Assembly (NCBI GenBank): GCA_028683385.1
Contig: JAQUIJ010000015.1
Location: forward strand, 69,781 to 132,729
Reading direction: 5' to 3'
Origin: Prolixibacteraceae bacterium
GTDB taxonomy: Bacteria; Bacteroidota; Bacteroidia; Bacteroidales; Prolixibacteraceae
DNA: 62,949 nt
Shown here: positions 1 through 8,409 of the stretch, piece by piece
Numbering within the stretch: position 1 is the first letter of the stretch
Layout of the letters: every line of letters begins with the position of its first letter
Notes under the pieces: model-generated
Databases searched by the model: none
The model's input: only the letters and a program-made list of their open reading frames with translations
Told to the model about the DNA's origin: nothing
Translations under genes and position numbers: made by a program

Positions 1-425
1 ATGAAAACTTTAATGAAGCAACAGACTACGGTAAAGAAGCTCTTTTAATTACAAAAGCTATTGCTGACAAGGAAGAAGCAAAAGCTATTCAGAGGGTAAT
101 TGAAAGAGGCTTTATTGCACCGGTTGAAACAATCAGTTTCTTTGAATATGAAGTTGAAAATGATAACTTTAATAAAACAACCGACGATGGTAAAGAAGCT
201 CTTTTAATAACAAAAGCTATTGCTGACAAGGAAGAAGCCAAAGCTATTCAAAGGATAATGGAAAGAGGATATGTTGCACAGAACGAAACAAACAATTCTT
301 TCGATAATGAAACAATCGACTTCGCCAAAGAAGCTCTATTAATCAACAAGTTAATTGCCGATAAGGCAGAGGCTGACACTCTTCAGCAATTGTATACCGA
401 AGGTAAATTATTAGGAAATAAATAA
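1..425 (+). CDS. Repeat protein, C-terminal part (5' end outside window)
   Basis: The reading frame is open from base 3 to the TAA at 423-425, about 140 residues. It consists of three degenerate tandem repeats of about 46-50 residues, starting near bases 3, 156 and 300. Each has a core like KEALLITKAIADKEEAKAIQ followed by a short R/E-rich helix and GY/GF. The repeats are charged, helical and rich in Ala, Lys and Glu, with no Cys and no membrane segment in the visible part. I do not recognise the family. The first two repeats are also close at DNA level, which suggests recent internal duplication. A terminator follows at 494-535. Function unknown. Confidence 0.7.
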   Translation, partial: ENFNEATDYGKEALLITKAIADKEEAKAIQRVIERGFIAPVETISFFEYEVENDNFNKTTDDGKEALLITKAIADKEEAKAIQRIMERGYVAQNETNNSFDNETIDFAKEALLINKLIADKAEADTLQQLYTEGKLLGNK

Positions 426-493
426 GATTAAAACTCAAAGATGAACACACAAATTTAACTCGGTATCTTATGAAACACTTTAATTTTCACAAG

Positions 494-537
494 AGCCCTT
501 CGTTAATGCCAGGCATAAACGAGGGGCTTTTTATTTT
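494..537 (+). terminator. Rho-independent terminator of the repeat-protein gene
   Basis: An 11-bp stem (AGCCCTTCGTT with AACGAGGGGCT, one G-T pair) is followed by a T-rich tract (TTTTTATTTT). It lies 69 bases after the upstream stop and 27 bases before the end of convergent clpB. The T tract exists only on the plus strand, so it mainly serves the repeat-protein gene. Confidence 0.8.
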
Positions 538-563
538 ATCTCTGTGACGCGTTTTTGATTCGC

Positions 564-3155
564 TTAAAAATCGTACCTAAATACAATTTCATCGTTCTCA
601 ACCGCAACCATCACTTTAGTGCGGCCTTCCATTCTTCCTGAAAGTATTTCCTTCGACAAATCGTTAATCAGGTATTTCTGCAGCATCCGCTTTACCGGAC
701 GAGCTCCATGAGTTGGATCATATCCAACAGCAGCCAGCCAATCAACAGCTTCATCCGACACTTCAATTGTAAATTGATTATTCGGGATACGCTTCAAAAT
801 CAGGTTAATTTGCAATTTCACAATTTCATGAATATCTTTCCTTGTCAATGGAGTAAACATGATTACGTCGTCGATCCTATTCAGAAATTCAGGAGAAATG
901 GTTTTCCTAAGTAGCTCAAACAAATCGGTGCGAGTTTGCTCTTCAATTTCTGCCAAATTCCGTTCATTCATTTGCTCAAAACGATCCTGAATCAAATGCG
1001 ATCCGATGTTAGAGGTCATGATAATTATTGTATTCTTGAAATTGGCTACACGCCCTTTATTATCAGTTAAACGACCATCGTCCAAAACCTGAAGTAACAC
1101 ATTGAAAACATCCGGATGTGCCTTTTCAATTTCATCGAAAAGAATTACAGAATAAGGTTTCCGGCGAACAGCTTCGGTTAACTGACCACCTTCGTCATAT
1201 CCAACGTATCCGGGAGGCGAACCAATCAATCTGGTCACCGAGAATTTCTCCTGATATTCCGACATATCGATTCGGGTCAGCATATTTTCATCGTCGAACA
1301 GGTATTCGGCCAAAGCTTTTGCCAGCTCAGTTTTTCCAACACCGGTAGTTCCAAGGAAAATGAAAGAGCCGATAGGACGTTTCTCATCCTGAAGCCCTGC
1401 CCTACTTCTTCTCACAGCATCAGAAACAGCACGAATCGCTTCATGCTGTCCAATCACACGCTGGTGAAGTTCATCTTCCAAATGCAAAAGCTTTTCGCGT
1501 TCACTCTGCAACATTCGGGCAACCGGAATACCAGTCCACCGTGATACAATTTGTGAAATATCTTCAGCATCAACCTCTTCCTTAATCAGATGCTGATCCT
1601 TATTGTTGCTTAATTCAGCTTTCAATTTCTCAATTTCAGCTTCGGATTCCCCGATTTTACCATACCTGATTTCAGCCACCCGACCAAAATCACCGGCACG
1701 TTCAGCCTGATCGGCTTCCAGTTTCAGAGATTCGATTTCCTGTTTCTTTTGCTGAATTCCATCAATCAGCGATTTTTCGAGCTGCCACTGCGCCCTAAAT
1801 TTCGATTGCTCTTGTTTTAGATTGGCAATGTCTTCATTCAAAACAGAAAGTTTTTTCTCATCTTTTTCGCGTTTGATGGCTTCCCGCTCAATTTCGAGCT
1901 GCATAATCTTGCGGTCAATTTCATCCAATTCCTGCGGAACCGAATCCATTTCCAGACGCAAACGCGCTGCGGCTTCATCCATCAGATCAATTGCTTTATC
2001 AGGCAAAAACCGTTCGGTAATGTACCTTTGCGACAGTTCAACCGAAGCAATAATCGCTTCATCTTTGATTCGCACCTTGTGGTGATTTTCGTACCGCTCT
2101 TTCAATCCACGCAAAATCGCAATGGCGCTTAATGTATCTGGTTCGTCAACAGTCACAATCTGGAAACGACGCTCCAGCGCTTTATCCTTTTCAAAATATT
2201 TTTGATATTCATTTAGTGTAGTTGCACCAATGGCCCGAAGTTCTCCACGGGCCAGAGCAGGTTTCAGGATGTTTGCAGCATCCATCGCTCCCTCACTTTT
2301 ACCAGCACCTACTAACGTGTGAATTTCATCGATAAACAGAATGATTTCGCCGTCGGCAGCGATAACCTCGTTGACAACCGCTTTCAAACGTTCCTCGAAT
2401 TCGCCTTTATATTTGGCTCCGGCAATTAAAGCACCCATATCGAGCGAAAAAAGCTGTTTTGTCTTTAGGTTTTCAGGCACATCACCACGAACAATTCGTT
2501 GCGCCAAACCTTCTGCAATGGCAGTTTTCCCGGTTCCCGGTTCGCCAATCAAAATCGGGTTATTTTTTGTTCTTCTGGATAAGATTTGAAGAATACGACG
2601 AATTTCGTCGTCGCGCCCAATAACCGGATCAAGTTTTCCGTCACGAGCTCGTTGATTCAGGTTGACGGCAAATCGGTTAAGTGAATCGAATTTATCTTCA
2701 GCACTCTGGCTATCCACTTTGGCTCCTTTTCGTAGTTCTTTTACTGCAATTTCAAGTTCTTTTTTTGAAACTCCAGAATCCTTCAGAAGATGGCTAATGG
2801 TATCGCCAGTTTCCAGCAGCCCCATTAAAATATGCTCAACCGAAACAAACTGGTCGTTCATTTCCTGCATGATTGCGATTGACTTCTGCAAAGCCTTATT
2901 GGCATCAGTCGATAAATAAGGTTCGCCTCCGGTAACTTTCGGATACGAATCTACGATACGGTCGAGCGCCTGCTGAATCGCAACCGGGTTTGAACCCAGT
3001 TTTTTCAGCAAAAATCCAACTACGTTTTCTGCTTCATGAAAAAGGCCTTTCAAAACATGTCCCGTTTCAATGGCCTGCTGTTGCTTGCCCTGAGCCACAT
3101 CAAAAGCATGTTGAATAGCTTCCTGCGACTTAATGGTGAAATTATTAAAGTTCAT
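564..3155 (-). CDS. clpB: ATP-dependent disaggregase ClpB
   Basis: This is the Hsp100 AAA+ chaperone that threads aggregated proteins through a hexameric pore together with DnaK. The sequence shows the double N-terminal Clp repeat (about 1-145), NBD1 with Walker A GEPGTGKT (about 205) and Walker [10 protein letters not shown], the long charged middle coiled coil (about 400-520), and NBD2 with Walker A GTTGVGKT (about 600) and Walker [11 protein letters not shown]. The length of 863 residues is normal. The frame can be extended 8 codons upstream to 3179, but [13 protein letters not shown] is the standard ClpB start, so I place it at 3155. It is cytoplasmic. Three minus-strand small-RNA candidates lie upstream, and the nearest ends about 230 bases before the start codon. 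Confidence 0.97.
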   Translation of the reverse strand: MNFNNFTIKSQEAIQHAFDVAQGKQQQAIETGHVLKGLFHEAENVVGFLLKKLGSNPVAIQQALDRIVDSYPKVTGGEPYLSTDANKALQKSIAIMQEMNDQFVSVEHILMGLLETGDTISHLLKDSGVSKKELEIAVKELRKGAKVDSQSAEDKFDSLNRFAVNLNQRARDGKLDPVIGRDDEIRRILQILSRRTKNNPILIGEPGTGKTAIAEGLAQRIVRGDVPENLKTKQLFSLDMGALIAGAKYKGEFEERLKAVVNEVIAADGEIILFIDEIHTLVGAGKSEGAMDAANILKPALARGELRAIGATTLNEYQKYFEKDKALERRFQIVTVDEPDTLSAIAILRGLKERYENHHKVRIKDEAIIASVELSQRYITERFLPDKAIDLMDEAAARLRLEMDSVPQELDEIDRKIMQLEIEREAIKREKDEKKLSVLNEDIANLKQEQSKFRAQWQLEKSLIDGIQQKKQEIESLKLEADQAERAGDFGRVAEIRYGKIGESEAEIEKLKAELSNNKDQHLIKEEVDAEDISQIVSRWTGIPVARMLQSEREKLLHLEDELHQRVIGQHEAIRAVSDAVRRSRAGLQDEKRPIGSFIFLGTTGVGKTELAKALAEYLFDDENMLTRIDMSEYQEKFSVTRLIGSPPGYVGYDEGGQLTEAVRRKPYSVILFDEIEKAHPDVFNVLLQVLDDGRLTDNKGRVANFKNTIIIMTSNIGSHLIQDRFEQMNERNLAEIEEQTRTDLFELLRKTISPEFLNRIDDVIMFTPLTRKDIHEIVKLQINLILKRIPNNQFTIEVSDEAVDWLAAVGYDPTHGARPVKRMLQKYLINDLSKEILSGRMEGRTKVMVAVENDEIVFRYDF

Positions 3156-3387
3156 ATATCTGGTTTTAACTGTTTCCAAAATATTGATAACGAATGGGAG
3201 CGATCAAATGGTTTGCCAATATCGTTTTCGCACTAACACGAGACAAATTGACTGGGAATGAATCCTTCTACGGAAAATATTTCAGAAATAATCAAAATCG
3301 CACGACTTTTTGACATAAAAATTCATTTTTCGGACATTTAAAGGCGAGATTTGATTCAAATAATATGATAAATATTAATAAATGCGC

Positions 3388-3472
3388 AAAAAAAAGGATG
3401 AATCTCTTCATCCTTTCCTCACAAAACCAAACTTATCTATGAAAAAAAACTAAACTTCTACTTCTATTGCCT
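3388..3472 (-). ncRNA. Candidate small RNA, copy 1 of 3
   Basis: Reading on the minus strand there is a TATATTTG box (3484-3477), then about 85 transcribed bases, ending in a perfect 10-bp hairpin (AAAGGATGAA/TTCATCCTTT, loop 3403-3406) and a run of eight T. The body carries a T-rich stretch (TTTAGTTTTTTTTCATAG) and a G/T-rich segment (AAGTTTGGTTTTGTGAG) shared with the copies at 3593 and 3812. The start position is inferred from the promoter box. No open reading frame of meaningful length is present. Function unknown; the repeated promoter-body-terminator unit is the evidence that it is a gene. Confidence 0.65.
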
Positions 3473-3476
3473 GATA

Positions 3477-3521
3477 CAAATATACCACATGCTTAAGTTA
3501 ATGCGCCTAAATGAAAGTTAA
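3477..3521 (-). promoter_or_regulatory. sRNA copy 1 promoter with two TTAAC boxes
   Basis: On the minus strand the -7 box TATATTTG spans 3484-3477. TTAAC boxes lie at 3501-3497 and 3521-3517, 12 bases upstream of the -7 box and 15 bases apart. The same distances recur at copies 2 and 3. Confidence 0.65.
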
Positions 3522-3592
3522 AGAACTTTAAATCATGACCATCACTTTTCAGGGTAACTTCGAGACCGTTTAAGAATAAAAATCGGCTAATG

Positions 3593-3677
3593 AAAAAAGG
3601 ATGACCCCTGCCATCCTTTTCTAACTAACCAAACCTATTTCTATGAAAAAAAACTAAACTTTTATCTTTCCATTGCT
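3593..3677 (-). ncRNA. Candidate small RNA, copy 2 of 3
   Basis: Same design as copy 1, with TATATTTG at 3689-3682, an inferred start near 3677, and a body with the conserved T-rich stretch and ATAGGTTTGGTTAGTTAG. It ends in a 9-bp hairpin (AAAAGGATG/CATCCTTTT, loop 3604-3611) and six T. The body is clearly similar to copy 3 over about 50 bases just before and within the hairpin; the loop and the 5' end vary more. Paired changes near the loop keep the stem intact, as expected of a functional RNA. Confidence 0.68.
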
Positions 3678-3681
3678 TGTA

Positions 3682-3726
3682 CAAATATACACACCAACTC
3701 TGTTAACACATCTGAATCAACGTTAA
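3682..3726 (-). promoter_or_regulatory. sRNA copy 2 promoter with two TTAAC boxes
   Basis: The -7 box TATATTTG is at 3689-3682 and TTAAC boxes are at 3706-3702 and 3726-3722 (minus strand), with 12-base and 15-base spacers identical to the other two copies. Between the boxes is a weaker TTCAGA match that keeps a period of about 10-11 bases. Confidence 0.65.
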
Positions 3727-3811
3727 AGAAGATTAAAACTATCGAAAACACACAATCGGCAGTTTTTCTTCTGATTTACATTCGCATCGCTAGAATCAAA
3801 ATTAAAAGAAC

Positions 3812-3905
3812 AAAAAAAAGGATGGCCCCAACCATCCTTTTCTACCTAACCTAACCTATTTCTATGAAAAAAACCTAATCTGTGTTATTACTTGCTTCTA
3901 GCTAC
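3812..3905 (-). ncRNA. Candidate small RNA, copy 3 of 3
   Basis: Minus-strand unit with TATCTTTG at 3917-3910, an inferred start near 3905, a body of about 94 bases, a perfect 10-bp terminator hairpin (AAAAGGATGG/CCATCCTTTT, loop 3826-3831) and eight T. It shares with copy 2 the segment TTTTTTTCATAGAAATAGG and a following GGTTAGGTTAG-type stretch. The 5' third differs most among the copies. Confidence 0.65.
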
Positions 3906-3909
3906 ACAA

Positions 3910-3964
3910 CAAAGATAAATCACCGTTCAGTTAAGATGTTTAAACGATAGTTAAGTAATGTTAA
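3910..3964 (-). promoter_or_regulatory. sRNA copy 3 promoter with three TTAAC boxes
   Basis: The -7 box TATCTTTG is at 3917-3910. TTAAC boxes are at 3934-3930, 3954-3950 and 3964-3960 (minus strand). The first two keep the 12- and 15-base spacers of the other copies; the third adds a 5-base-spaced direct repeat typical of OmpR/PhoB-type sites. Confidence 0.62.
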
Positions 3965-4165
3965 GATTTCCGAAAACGCGATTTGTGAGCATTTCTGAAA
4001 TAAAATTTCAAGCAAAAATATATTTTGAAAAGGGACAAGCAAAAACAATTAATTCAACATACTATTGATTTACCTGAATTACAGAATTTCTGACCGATAG
4101 CAATAAAAACCCATCAACATTAAATTAAAGTTAAGAAAGTGCTTTTAGCTTGATAAACGAATATA

Positions 4166-4173
4166 TATATTTG
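4166..4173 (+). promoter_or_regulatory. Candidate -7 box for ppdK
   Basis: TATATTTG matches the Bacteroidota TAnnTTTG box. No good -33 TTG is seen at the usual distance. If used, it leaves a leader of about 160 bases before the ppdK ATG. Confidence 0.45.
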
Positions 4174-4339
4174 CATCACTCTATAGTCAAAAACAAAATT
4201 GACATTTGTACGTTTGATTTTGGGATTCAAATTTAATAGGTAGTACTAACGATGGATTTAAATACGAGAGATTAACCAATACATTACACACCGCATAAAA
4301 TAACTGATAACATATCAATAATTTATAAACTAACACTCT

Positions 4340-7063
4340 ATGACAAAGTACGTTTACACGTTTGGGAATGGTGCAGCTGAAGGAAAAGCTGATATGAAAA
4401 ATTTACTTGGAGGTAAAGGTGCAAACCTTGCAGAAATGAACCTGATTGGTGTTCCTGTTCCTCCCGGATTCACTATCACTACTGATGTTTGTACCCTTTA
4501 CAATAAACTGGGTCGTGACTACGTGGTCGAACTTATTAAAGCTGATGTTGAGGCTGCAATTGCCCAAGTTGAAGCACAAACCGGTGGCAAGTTTGGTGAT
4601 TCTACCAATCCGCTTTTAGTTTCAGTTCGTTCAGGTGCACGTGCCTCGATGCCCGGGATGATGGATACCATTCTAAACCTCGGATTAAACGACACTGTGG
4701 TGGAAGGCATGGCAAAAAAGACCGGCAATCCACGTTTTGTTTGGGATAGCTACCGCCGTTTTGTTCAAATGTATGGCGATGTCGTTCTCGACATGAAACC
4801 AACATCAAAAACTGATATCGATCCTTTCGAAGAAATTCTGGAAGAAGTTAAGCATCATGAAAATGTGATCAACGACAATGAGCTTTCAGTTGAAGCACTC
4901 AAAGAGTTGGTTACTAAATTTAAAGCCGCTGTAAAAGCAAAAACAGGTCACGATTTTCCTGAAAGTTCATACGAACAACTTTGGGGTGCTGTTTGTGCAG
5001 TATTCAATAGCTGGATGAACGACCGTGCCATTTATTACCGTCAGTTAAACCAGATTCCAGAAGAATGGGGGACTGCAGTTAACGTTCAGGCGATGGTATT
5101 CGGAAACATGGGTTTGACTTCTGGAACAGGCGTTTGCTTTAGCCGCGATGCCGGAACCGGTGAAAACCTGTTCAATGGAGAATACCTGATTAATGCACAG
5201 GGCGAAGATGTTGTGGCCGGAATCCGCACTCCACAGCAAATTACCAAAGAAGGTTCTATGCGCTGGGCTGTATTGGCCGGCATTTCAGAAGCTGATCGTG
5301 CAGCTAAATATCCATCACTCGAAGAAGCTATGCCTGCTATGTACAAAGATTTATTCGATATTCAGAATAAACTTGAAATGTACTTCAAAGACATGCAGGA
5401 TATGGAATTCACCATTCAGGAAGGCAAAATGTGGATGTTGCAAACACGCAGCGGGAAACGTACCGGAGCTGCCATGGTGCAAATCGCCATTGACATGCTG
5501 AAAGAGGGCCTTATTGATGAAAAGACCGCTTTACTCCGTGTTGAGCCTAATAAATTAGACGAATTACTTCACCCGGTTTTCGATAAAAATGCCATCAAAG
5601 CCGCTCGGGTTCTGGCTAAAGGTTTACCTGCTTCTCCGGGAGCTGCAACTGGCCAAATTGTATTCTTTGCCGACGAGGCCGAAGAATGGGTAGCTCAGGG
5701 TAAAAACGTAGTTTTGGTTCGTATCGAAACTTCTCCTGAAGACCTTCGTGGAATGAACGTGGCAAAAGGTATTTTAACTGCCCGTGGTGGTATGACTTCA
5801 CACGCTGCTGTTGTTGCACGTGGAATGGGTAAATGCTGCGTTTCAGGCGCAGGTGCTTTGCAAATCGACTACAAACTGCGCACAATGACCGTTGATGGTA
5901 AAACATTTAACGAAGGTGATTTCATCTCACTGAACGGAACCAGCGGCGAAGTTTATGAAGGTAAAATTGCGACCATCGATCCTGAATTGAGCGGTTACTT
6001 TGGCGAATTAATGACCATTGCCGATAAATATAAACGCATGGCTGTGCGCACCAATGCCGACACTCCAAAAGATGCACAGATTGCCCGCAATTTCGGCGCA
6101 CAAGGTATCGGACTGACTCGTACTGAGCACATGTTCTTCGAAGGCGAACGCATCAAAGCCATGCGTGAAATGATCCTGGCTGAGGATGTTGCAGGACGCG
6201 AACTGGCTTTGGCCAAATTGTTACCGATGCAGCGTAGCGACTTCGAAGGCATTTTCGAAGCGATGGCAGGTTACGGCGTAACCATTCGTTTACTCGATCC
6301 GCCATTGCACGAATTTGTTCCTCACGAAGAAGCCAACCAGCTTGAAATGGCCAAAGAAATGGGTATTTCGGTTGAACAAATCAAACAAAAAGTTGAAGGA
6401 TTGCACGAATTTAACCCAATGTTGGGACACCGTGGTTGTCGTTTGGGAATTACTTATCCCGAAATTACGGCCATGCAGGCTCGTGCCATTATCGAAGCTG
6501 CTATGAATTTAAAAGCTAAAGGTATTGATGCTCGTCCTGAAATTATGGTTCCACTTGTCGGAACTGTTGCCGAGTTGAAAAACCAGACCGAAATCATTCG
6601 CAGCGTTGCTGAAAAAGTGTTTGCCGAAAAAGGCGATCGTATCGATTACCAGGTGGGTACAATGATTGAAATTCCACGCGCAGCCTTAACTGCCGACCAC
6701 ATTGCTGCTGAAGCAGAATTCTTCTCTTTCGGAACCAACGATTTAACCCAGATGACTTTGGGTTACTCACGCGACGATGCAGGTAAATTCTTACCTGACT
6801 ACCTGAACCGTGGTATCCTGAAACAGGATCCGTTCCAGGTGATCGACCAGAATGGTGTTGGCCTTCTGATGGAAATTGGAGTGAACCGTGGCCGCGCAAC
6901 AAAACCAAACCTTAAAATAGGTATTTGCGGAGAACATGGCGGCGAACCAAGTTCAGTAGAATTCTGTGACAAACTGGGCATGAACTATGTAAGCTGTTCA
7001 CCATACCGTGTGCCAATTGCACGTTTGGCGGCTGCTCAGGCAAATATTAAACACAGTAAATAA
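4340..7063 (+). CDS. ppdK: Pyruvate, phosphate dikinase
   Basis: The enzyme interconverts pyruvate + ATP + Pi and PEP + AMP + PPi in the cytoplasm, usually serving PPi-linked glycolysis or gluconeogenesis in anaerobic Bacteroidota. The 907-residue length fits a full enzyme. The N-terminal ATP-grasp domain opens with GGKGANLAEM and has SVRSGARASMPGMMDTILNL. The swivelling phosphohistidine motif GGMTSHAAVVARGMGK lies near residue 486. The PEP-binding TIM barrel ends with SFGTNDLTQM and GICGEHGG, containing the catalytic Cys. The start MTKYVYTFGNGAAEGK is the usual one. The gene stands alone, with a strong terminator downstream. Confidence 0.98.
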   Translation: MTKYVYTFGNGAAEGKADMKNLLGGKGANLAEMNLIGVPVPPGFTITTDVCTLYNKLGRDYVVELIKADVEAAIAQVEAQTGGKFGDSTNPLLVSVRSGARASMPGMMDTILNLGLNDTVVEGMAKKTGNPRFVWDSYRRFVQMYGDVVLDMKPTSKTDIDPFEEILEEVKHHENVINDNELSVEALKELVTKFKAAVKAKTGHDFPESSYEQLWGAVCAVFNSWMNDRAIYYRQLNQIPEEWGTAVNVQAMVFGNMGLTSGTGVCFSRDAGTGENLFNGEYLINAQGEDVVAGIRTPQQITKEGSMRWAVLAGISEADRAAKYPSLEEAMPAMYKDLFDIQNKLEMYFKDMQDMEFTIQEGKMWMLQTRSGKRTGAAMVQIAIDMLKEGLIDEKTALLRVEPNKLDELLHPVFDKNAIKAARVLAKGLPASPGAATGQIVFFADEAEEWVAQGKNVVLVRIETSPEDLRGMNVAKGILTARGGMTSHAAVVARGMGKCCVSGAGALQIDYKLRTMTVDGKTFNEGDFISLNGTSGEVYEGKIATIDPELSGYFGELMTIADKYKRMAVRTNADTPKDAQIARNFGAQGIGLTRTEHMFFEGERIKAMREMILAEDVAGRELALAKLLPMQRSDFEGIFEAMAGYGVTIRLLDPPLHEFVPHEEANQLEMAKEMGISVEQIKQKVEGLHEFNPMLGHRGCRLGITYPEITAMQARAIIEAAMNLKAKGIDARPEIMVPLVGTVAELKNQTEIIRSVAEKVFAEKGDRIDYQVGTMIEIPRAALTADHIAAEAEFFSFGTNDLTQMTLGYSRDDAGKFLPDYLNRGILKQDPFQVIDQNGVGLLMEIGVNRGRATKPNLKIGICGEHGGEPSSVEFCDKLGMNYVSCSPYRVPIARLAAAQANIKHSK

Positions 7064-7114
7064 GACAGAAGTCCGGTGAAGGGAGACCGTAGACCGGGAA
7101 GCTGTAAAATGAAT

Positions 7115-7156
7115 AAAAAGGGAATAATCCGAAAGGGTTGTTCCCTTTTATTTTTA
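7115..7156 (+). terminator. ppdK terminator
   Basis: The stem AAAAGGGAA/TTCCCTTTT encloses a second small stem (ATCC..GGGT), followed by TATTTTTAG. It lies about 50 bases after the ppdK stop. Confidence 0.85.
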
Positions 7157-7312
7157 GAATTTGTTAGCTAAACTCAGAACTGCACAACACAGTTTAAGAA
7201 TTGACAAACCAAACTATTCACGCCTTTAACTGTTCTAAATCTCCAAACATTTCAACAGACAATAAATAATTTCAAATCGTACAGATGAAATTTTCAATTA
7301 AAAACATTAACA

Positions 7313-8302
7313 ATGCATAAAATACCCTTATCAGTTCTGGAATTGGCAACAGTTGTTGAAGGAGGAAATCTGCGAAGCGCCATTGAACGTACTACTGAAG
7401 TGGCTAAACACACAGAATCATTAGGATACAAGCGTATCTGGATGGCAGAGCATCACAACATGGAATTTGTTGCAAGTTCAGCAACGGCGGTATTGATTGG
7501 CCTGGTTGCCTCCAAAACAAGCACCATTCGCGTAGGTTCAGGAGGAATTATGCTACCAAACCACAGTCCATTGGTGATCGCCGAACAATTCGGAACTTTG
7601 GAAACCATATATCCGGGGAGAATTGATCTCGGCTTAGGCAGGGCGCCGGGGACAGACCAACTAACTGCAATGGCGTTGAGACGTAATAACATGAACTCAA
7701 CCTATGATTTTCCCAACGACATAAAGCAATTACAGACCTATTTCAGTAAAGAGAATAGTTCAGCGAATGTGCGTGCATTCCCGGGCGAAGGATTAGATAT
7801 ACCTCTTTGGATTTTAGGGTCAAGTACCGACAGTGCATATCTGGCTGCCCAAATGGGATTACCATATGCATTCGCAGCTCATTTTGCTCCGGCACAATTC
7901 CGGATGGCAATAGATATTTACCGTAAAAATTTCAAATCATCCAAACAGTTAAATCAACCCTATGTAATGGCATGTGTCAATGTGATTGCCGCTGAGACTG
8001 ATGAAGAAGCTGAATTTCTGTTAACAAGTCTTATCCGGTTATTCCTCGGACTGGTTACTAATTCACGCAAAGCCATACAGCCACCTGGAGAATTACCAGA
8101 AAGTTATCGATTGCCGGCAGTACGTTCAGCAGTAAATAGTATGATGGCATGCACTTTCACTGGCAGTCGGGATACGTTGCGAAAAAAATTATCCCAATTT
8201 ATCGCCGAAACTGGAATTGATGAACTGATGGTCTCCAGTAACATCTTCGATAAGGAAGCAAAGTTGAAATCGTTTTCCCTGCTTCATGAAGCAATGGAAT
8301 AA
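7313..8302 (+). CDS. Luciferase-like flavin-dependent monooxygenase (LLM class)
   Basis: This is a predicted FMNH2-dependent oxidoreductase of the bacterial luciferase superfamily, 329 residues, likely cytoplasmic. It matches the family pattern at [14 protein letters not shown] (start of the barrel), [13 protein letters not shown], the [22 protein letters not shown] segment that contacts flavin, and [14 protein letters not shown]. This arrangement is that of the short YhbW/MsnO8-type LLM oxidoreductases rather than true luciferase. The substrate cannot be read from the sequence. A weak hairpin without a T tract follows at 8326-8355. No operon partner is evident, since the next gene is convergent. 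Confidence 0.9.
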   Translation: MHKIPLSVLELATVVEGGNLRSAIERTTEVAKHTESLGYKRIWMAEHHNMEFVASSATAVLIGLVASKTSTIRVGSGGIMLPNHSPLVIAEQFGTLETIYPGRIDLGLGRAPGTDQLTAMALRRNNMNSTYDFPNDIKQLQTYFSKENSSANVRAFPGEGLDIPLWILGSSTDSAYLAAQMGLPYAFAAHFAPAQFRMAIDIYRKNFKSSKQLNQPYVMACVNVIAAETDEEAEFLLTSLIRLFLGLVTNSRKAIQPPGELPESYRLPAVRSAVNSMMACTFTGSRDTLRKKLSQFIAETGIDELMVSSNIFDKEAKLKSFSLLHEAME

Positions 8303-8325
8303 AAGAAAGTACTTCTCCGAAATCA

Positions 8326-8355
8326 AAAGCCATGAACCACTAATCGGTTGGCTTT
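8326..8355. terminator. Weak hairpin between convergent genes
   Basis: AAAGCC...GGCTTT with an inner AACC/GGTT lies between the monooxygenase and the convergent TPR gene. There is no clear T tract on either strand. Confidence 0.3.
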
Positions 8356-8409
8356 CCATGGGTATCTATTTTCTAGTATTTTGCTGAAAATGAAATCACT
8401 AAAGCAGTT

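Noticed and set aside
708-3236. Several plus-strand open frames inside clpB
   Set aside because: Their protein sequences show no family features and they lie exactly antisense to a fully conserved ClpB.
3430-3880. ATGAAAAAAAACTAA-type mini reading frames (MKKN, MKKT) on the plus strand in all three repeats
   Set aside because: Only four codons and no start-site context. The promoter box, terminator T run and conserved core all fit transcription on the minus strand instead.
8326-8355. Strong terminator between the monooxygenase and TPR genes
   Set aside because: The hairpin is present, but no T tract follows on either strand, so it is kept only as a weak hairpin.
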